DNA from: Candidatus Woesearchaeota archaeon
GTDB lineage: Archaea > Nanobdellota > Nanobdellia > Woesearchaeales > 21-14-0-10-32-9
Assembly: GCA_020854775.1 (NCBI GenBank)
Contig: JAHKLZ010000009.1
Location: 1 to 64,000, forward strand
Length of the DNA stretch: 64,000 nucleotides
Direction: 5' to 3'
How positions within the stretch are numbered: position 1 is the first letter of the stretch; each line of letters opens with the position of its first letter. Below the pieces are notes generated by a model that did not search any database, was not told where the DNA came from, and saw nothing but the letters and a program-made list of their open reading frames with translations. The translations under genes and the position numbers were made by a program. Below, piece by piece: positions 61,454 to 64,000 of this stretch.

Positions 61454-62488
61454 ATGGTTCCTGTTGTTTTTTTCTCAGAGGTTTCTGTTTCTGATTCTTC
61501 TGATAAGATTAATGAAGTTGTTTATACTTTGTTATCTGAATTTGTCAGATTTAAGGATTTTGAATTAGGAAAGTGTGTTCCTTTAAAGGTTACTTTCGGG
61601 GAGTCTGGTAATAAGACTTTTATTCCTGCTGGTTGGATGCTTGGTGCAATTGATTTTTTGGCTGAGAAAAAAATTGAGAGTGCTTTCATGGAGACTAATG
61701 TTTTGTATAGGGGTGAACGTACTAATAGAAAGGATCATGTTTCTTTGGCTATGAGGCATGGTTTTACTAGATTGCCTGTGGTGATTGCTGATGGTGAACT
61801 CGGTGAGGCTTATGAGTATGTTAAGATTAAAGGAAAGCATTTTAGTAAGTGTATGATTGCTAAGGGTGTTGTTGATGAATCTCAATTATTAGTTGTTAGT
61901 CATTTTAAGGGTCATGTTCTTGCGGGTTTTGGGGGTGCTATTAAGCAACTTGGGATGGGTTGTGCTTCTCGTGGGGGTAAGCTTGCTCAGCATATGGGTT
62001 CTGCTCCTATTGTTAATTCTTTGACGTGTAAGAAGTGTAATATGTGTGTTGAGAAGTGTCCTGTTCATGCTATTAGTATGAGTAGTTTTTCTGCGCGTAT
62101 TGATTCAAAAAAATGTATTGGTTGCGCTGCTTGTATAGCTGTTTGTCCTTTTAATGTTATTAAAATTAATTGGGTTGCGAGTCTTGTTAATAATTTTTCT
62201 GAGCGCTTAGTAGAGTATGCTTTTGCTTCTCAGCTTAATAAGAAGAATATTTATTTAACTTACGCTGTTAATATGACTAAGGATTGTGATTGTATTGGTA
62301 AGGAGATGAAACCTTTGATTGATGATTTGGGTGTGTTTGTTTCTGATGATCCTGTTGCTTGTGATCGTGCAATTCTTGATTTGTTGAAATTGCGTGAGGG
62401 TAAAAATGTTTTTTCTGAGAAGAATACTTTTTTGCATGCTGATAAGATTGGTTTTGGTTCTCAGGAGTATGTGTTGAAGAAGTTATGA
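61454..62488 (+). CDS. DUF362 / ferredoxin protein, 2x[4Fe-4S]
   Basis: 344 aa. N-terminal DUF362 domain (about 1-185, with FESAFMETNVLYRGERTNRK-type elements), then two ferredoxin clusters: CKKCNMCVEKCPVHAI and CIGCAACIAVCPFNVI. Leaderless: TTTTATATAT is about 28 nt before the ATG. Likely a redox enzyme of the DUF362 family with unknown substrate. Convergent and overlapping by 6 nt with the antiporter gene. Confidence 0.85.
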   Translation: MVPVVFFSEVSVSDSSDKINEVVYTLLSEFVRFKDFELGKCVPLKVTFGESGNKTFIPAGWMLGAIDFLAEKKIESAFMETNVLYRGERTNRKDHVSLAMRHGFTRLPVVIADGELGEAYEYVKIKGKHFSKCMIAKGVVDESQLLVVSHFKGHVLAGFGGAIKQLGMGCASRGGKLAQHMGSAPIVNSLTCKKCNMCVEKCPVHAISMSSFSARIDSKKCIGCAACIAVCPFNVIKINWVASLVNNFSERLVEYAFASQLNKKNIYLTYAVNMTKDCDCIGKEMKPLIDDLGVFVSDDPVACDRAILDLLKLREGKNVFSEKNTFLHADKIGFGSQEYVLKKL

Positions 62489-63748
62489 TTTTTCTATTTT
62501 TTTGGTTGTTTTTTTCTTAAATAATTGCGCGAATCCTTTGAAGTAGCCTTTGTTTGTTAGTGGTACTAGTACTGATGTTAGTACTATGCTTATTAGTATT
62601 ATTGCGAGTATTGGTGGTGCTAGTTGTTCGGTTCCTGGTACTCCTGCTTGTATTGTCACGTTTACTAGTACTGCTGCTGCTAGTCCTTTTGGTATTAGTA
62701 TTTCTAGGTTTGTTCTTGAGTAATCGTCTAGTTTTTGTTTTCTGTATGCTAGTTTTACTGATAATGGTCTTATCATGTACATGCTGAATACTATTATTCC
62801 TGCTGTTATGAATATTATTGGATTCGTGAAGTCCATTAGTGCGCCTAGATAAACGAAGAAGAATACTTTTACGAAGAATGATATTTCGCTGAAGAAGCTT
62901 TGTGCACTTTTTGATAATACGTTTATGATTTCTTCTGAGTCTTGTTTTGTTTTTGTTTTATTTAGTGATAGTATTGTTTTACTGTTTCCTAGTATTAGTC
63001 CGAATGCTAGCGCCGCGATTGCTCCGCTTGCGTCTACGAATGGGCTTTCTACGAATGCGTATAGTGCGATTACTACTGCTATTGTTACTACGTGTGCTCT
63101 TCTTAGGTTTTTGAATTTGAATAATGTGAATATCCATGCTACTCCTATTATTCCTCCTACTACTAGTGCTAGTGAGAATGATGATATTATTTCTTTGAAT
63201 ATTTGTGTTCCTGATATTTCTCCTGAGAGTATTATGTTCATCATAGTCATTGCTCCTACAATGCAGAGTACATCGCTTATGGCTGATTCTAGCATCAGTG
63301 TGCTTCCGTGTTTTTTGTTTAATGGTAACATGTTAACTAGTGGTATTACTACCGCGCTGGATATTCCTCCAACTATCATTCCGAATAATAATGCTAATTG
63401 TATGTTTAGTCCGAATAGAATCATGGATAGTATGCTTGTTATTATAACCGTGAACACGAATGATATAATGGTTAGTAGTGATGCTTCTTTTACTGAGTTA
63501 AAAAGGGTTTTGAAATCTATTGCCATTGCTCCTTGGAATAACAAGTATACTAATGTGAATGTTGCGAATAGGCTTGCTCCTCCTCCGAAGTTATCAGGGT
63601 GTATTATTTCAAAGTAATGTCTTAGAAATATTCCTATTGTTATAAGTATTAATACATCTGGTATTCCTGTTCTTTTAAATAATAATTCTGAGAAGTAGCC
63701 TATTATTATGATGGCTGCGATTATTGTGAACATAGTTAGTGTATTCAT
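62483..63748 (-). CDS. Cation/proton antiporter (CPA family)
   Basis: 421 aa with about twelve membrane helices. FSELLFKRTGIPDVLILITIG at the start and SAISDVLCIVGAMTMM near the core (Asp in helix 5/6 position) match NhaP/KefB-type Na+(K+)/H+ antiporters. The basic C-terminus faces the cytoplasm; there is no RCK domain. Likely ion homeostasis. Ends at the window's DUF362 gene; upstream lies the probable THUMP-domain gene. Confidence 0.92.
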   Translation of the reverse strand: MNTLTMFTIIAAIIIIGYFSELLFKRTGIPDVLILITIGIFLRHYFEIIHPDNFGGGASLFATFTLVYLLFQGAMAIDFKTLFNSVKEASLLTIISFVFTVIITSILSMILFGLNIQLALLFGMIVGGISSAVVIPLVNMLPLNKKHGSTLMLESAISDVLCIVGAMTMMNIILSGEISGTQIFKEIISSFSLALVVGGIIGVAWIFTLFKFKNLRRAHVVTIAVVIALYAFVESPFVDASGAIAALAFGLILGNSKTILSLNKTKTKQDSEEIINVLSKSAQSFFSEISFFVKVFFFVYLGALMDFTNPIIFITAGIIVFSMYMIRPLSVKLAYRKQKLDDYSRTNLEILIPKGLAAAVLVNVTIQAGVPGTEQLAPPILAIILISIVLTSVLVPLTNKGYFKGFAQLFKKKTTKKIEKS

Positions 63749-63846
63749 TTATTTACTCTTAGTGTTTTGTTTTAATTATAAATTTTGCTAATTTTTTTCG
63801 TGTTTATACTATTATTTTATAAATAATATTGGCTTTCTTTTTTTTT

Positions 63847-64000
63847 ATGAATGATTTTACTTATTCGATTGTTACGGAGAAGAATTGTGAATCTCTTTGT
63901 GTTAAAGAATTAAAAAACAGATTCGGTGTTGTTGCTTCAGCTAATAAGGGATTTGTTGATTTTTGTGCTTCTAACGAGGAAGCTCTTAGGGTTGCTTATT
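63847..64000 (+). CDS. Probable THUMP-domain RNA methyltransferase (partial)
   Basis: Only the first 51 codons are in the window: MNDFTYSIVTEKNCESLCVK and on to ALRVAY, which resembles the opening of THUMP-type tRNA/rRNA methyltransferases. Leaderless: TTTTATAAATA lies about 27 nt upstream of the ATG. The catalytic domain would lie beyond the right edge, so the call is tentative. Confidence 0.45.
   Translation, partial: MNDFTYSIVTEKNCESLCVKELKNRFGVVASANKGFVDFCASNEEALRVAY

Overview
The window looks like a chromosomal segment of an AT-rich archaeon, most likely a DPANN lineage of the Woesearchaeota/Pacearchaeota kind (inference). The evidence is an AglB/STT3 oligosaccharyltransferase, a tRNA-splicing endonuclease beside a tRNA gene with a bulge-helix-bulge intron, an archaeal-type TrpRS, TATA boxes about 27-30 nt upstream of start codons (leaderless transcripts), GGAGG ribosome sites before operon-internal genes, and several small membrane proteins I recognise only as DPANN-like. 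No rRNA and no CRISPR array were seen.

Layout. 0-13.7 kb: aglB, then a co-directional cell-envelope cluster (a possible beta-barrel protein, an eight-PKD-repeat protein, an S-layer-like protein, two further exported proteins). 13.8-29.3 kb: mixed housekeeping and orphan genes: a GH3-type acyl-adenylating enzyme overlapping an M14-like DUF2817 hydrolase, an M50-like membrane protein without its zinc motif, a PLD-type phosphatase, SpoIIM, a short tatA, an OB-fold protein, an AlkD-like protein, glutamate dehydrogenase, a CYTH phosphatase and an ABC exporter. 29.4-32.8 kb: a MacB-like ABC system with an S-layer-type protein where MacA would be. 33.4-42.9 kb: ferredoxin, a PAS-wHTH regulator behind a perfect palindrome, and sufB-D-S-U-C, running into endonuclease IV, a phosphoribosyltransferase, a hydrolase, superoxide dismutase and leucyl aminopeptidase: an iron-sulfur/oxidative-stress run. 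43-49.7 kb: thioredoxin reductase, a frameshifted SerB-like gene, DUF368, a methyltransferase, endA with a duplicated 3' end, and MscS.

49.8-61.4 kb is the most unusual part. A tRNA-Ser(GCU) with an intron is followed 91 nt later by a tyrosine recombinase, and about 11.4 kb further on there is a decayed copy of the tRNA 3' end. Between them lie HIT, TrpRS, a nucleotidyltransferase, a PLP decarboxylase, an RNA-like interval with three 10-bp hairpins, a 25-codon Cys-rich microgene, a nitroreductase, a complete bacterial-type oxidative pentose phosphate operon (gnd-pgl-zwf), a CARF-wHTH regulator and an NADPH-FMN reductase. I read this as an integrated island carrying an NADPH-generating and NADPH-using module. 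Beyond it are a DUF362/ferredoxin protein, a cation/proton antiporter and the start of a probable THUMP-type RNA methyltransferase cut by the window edge.
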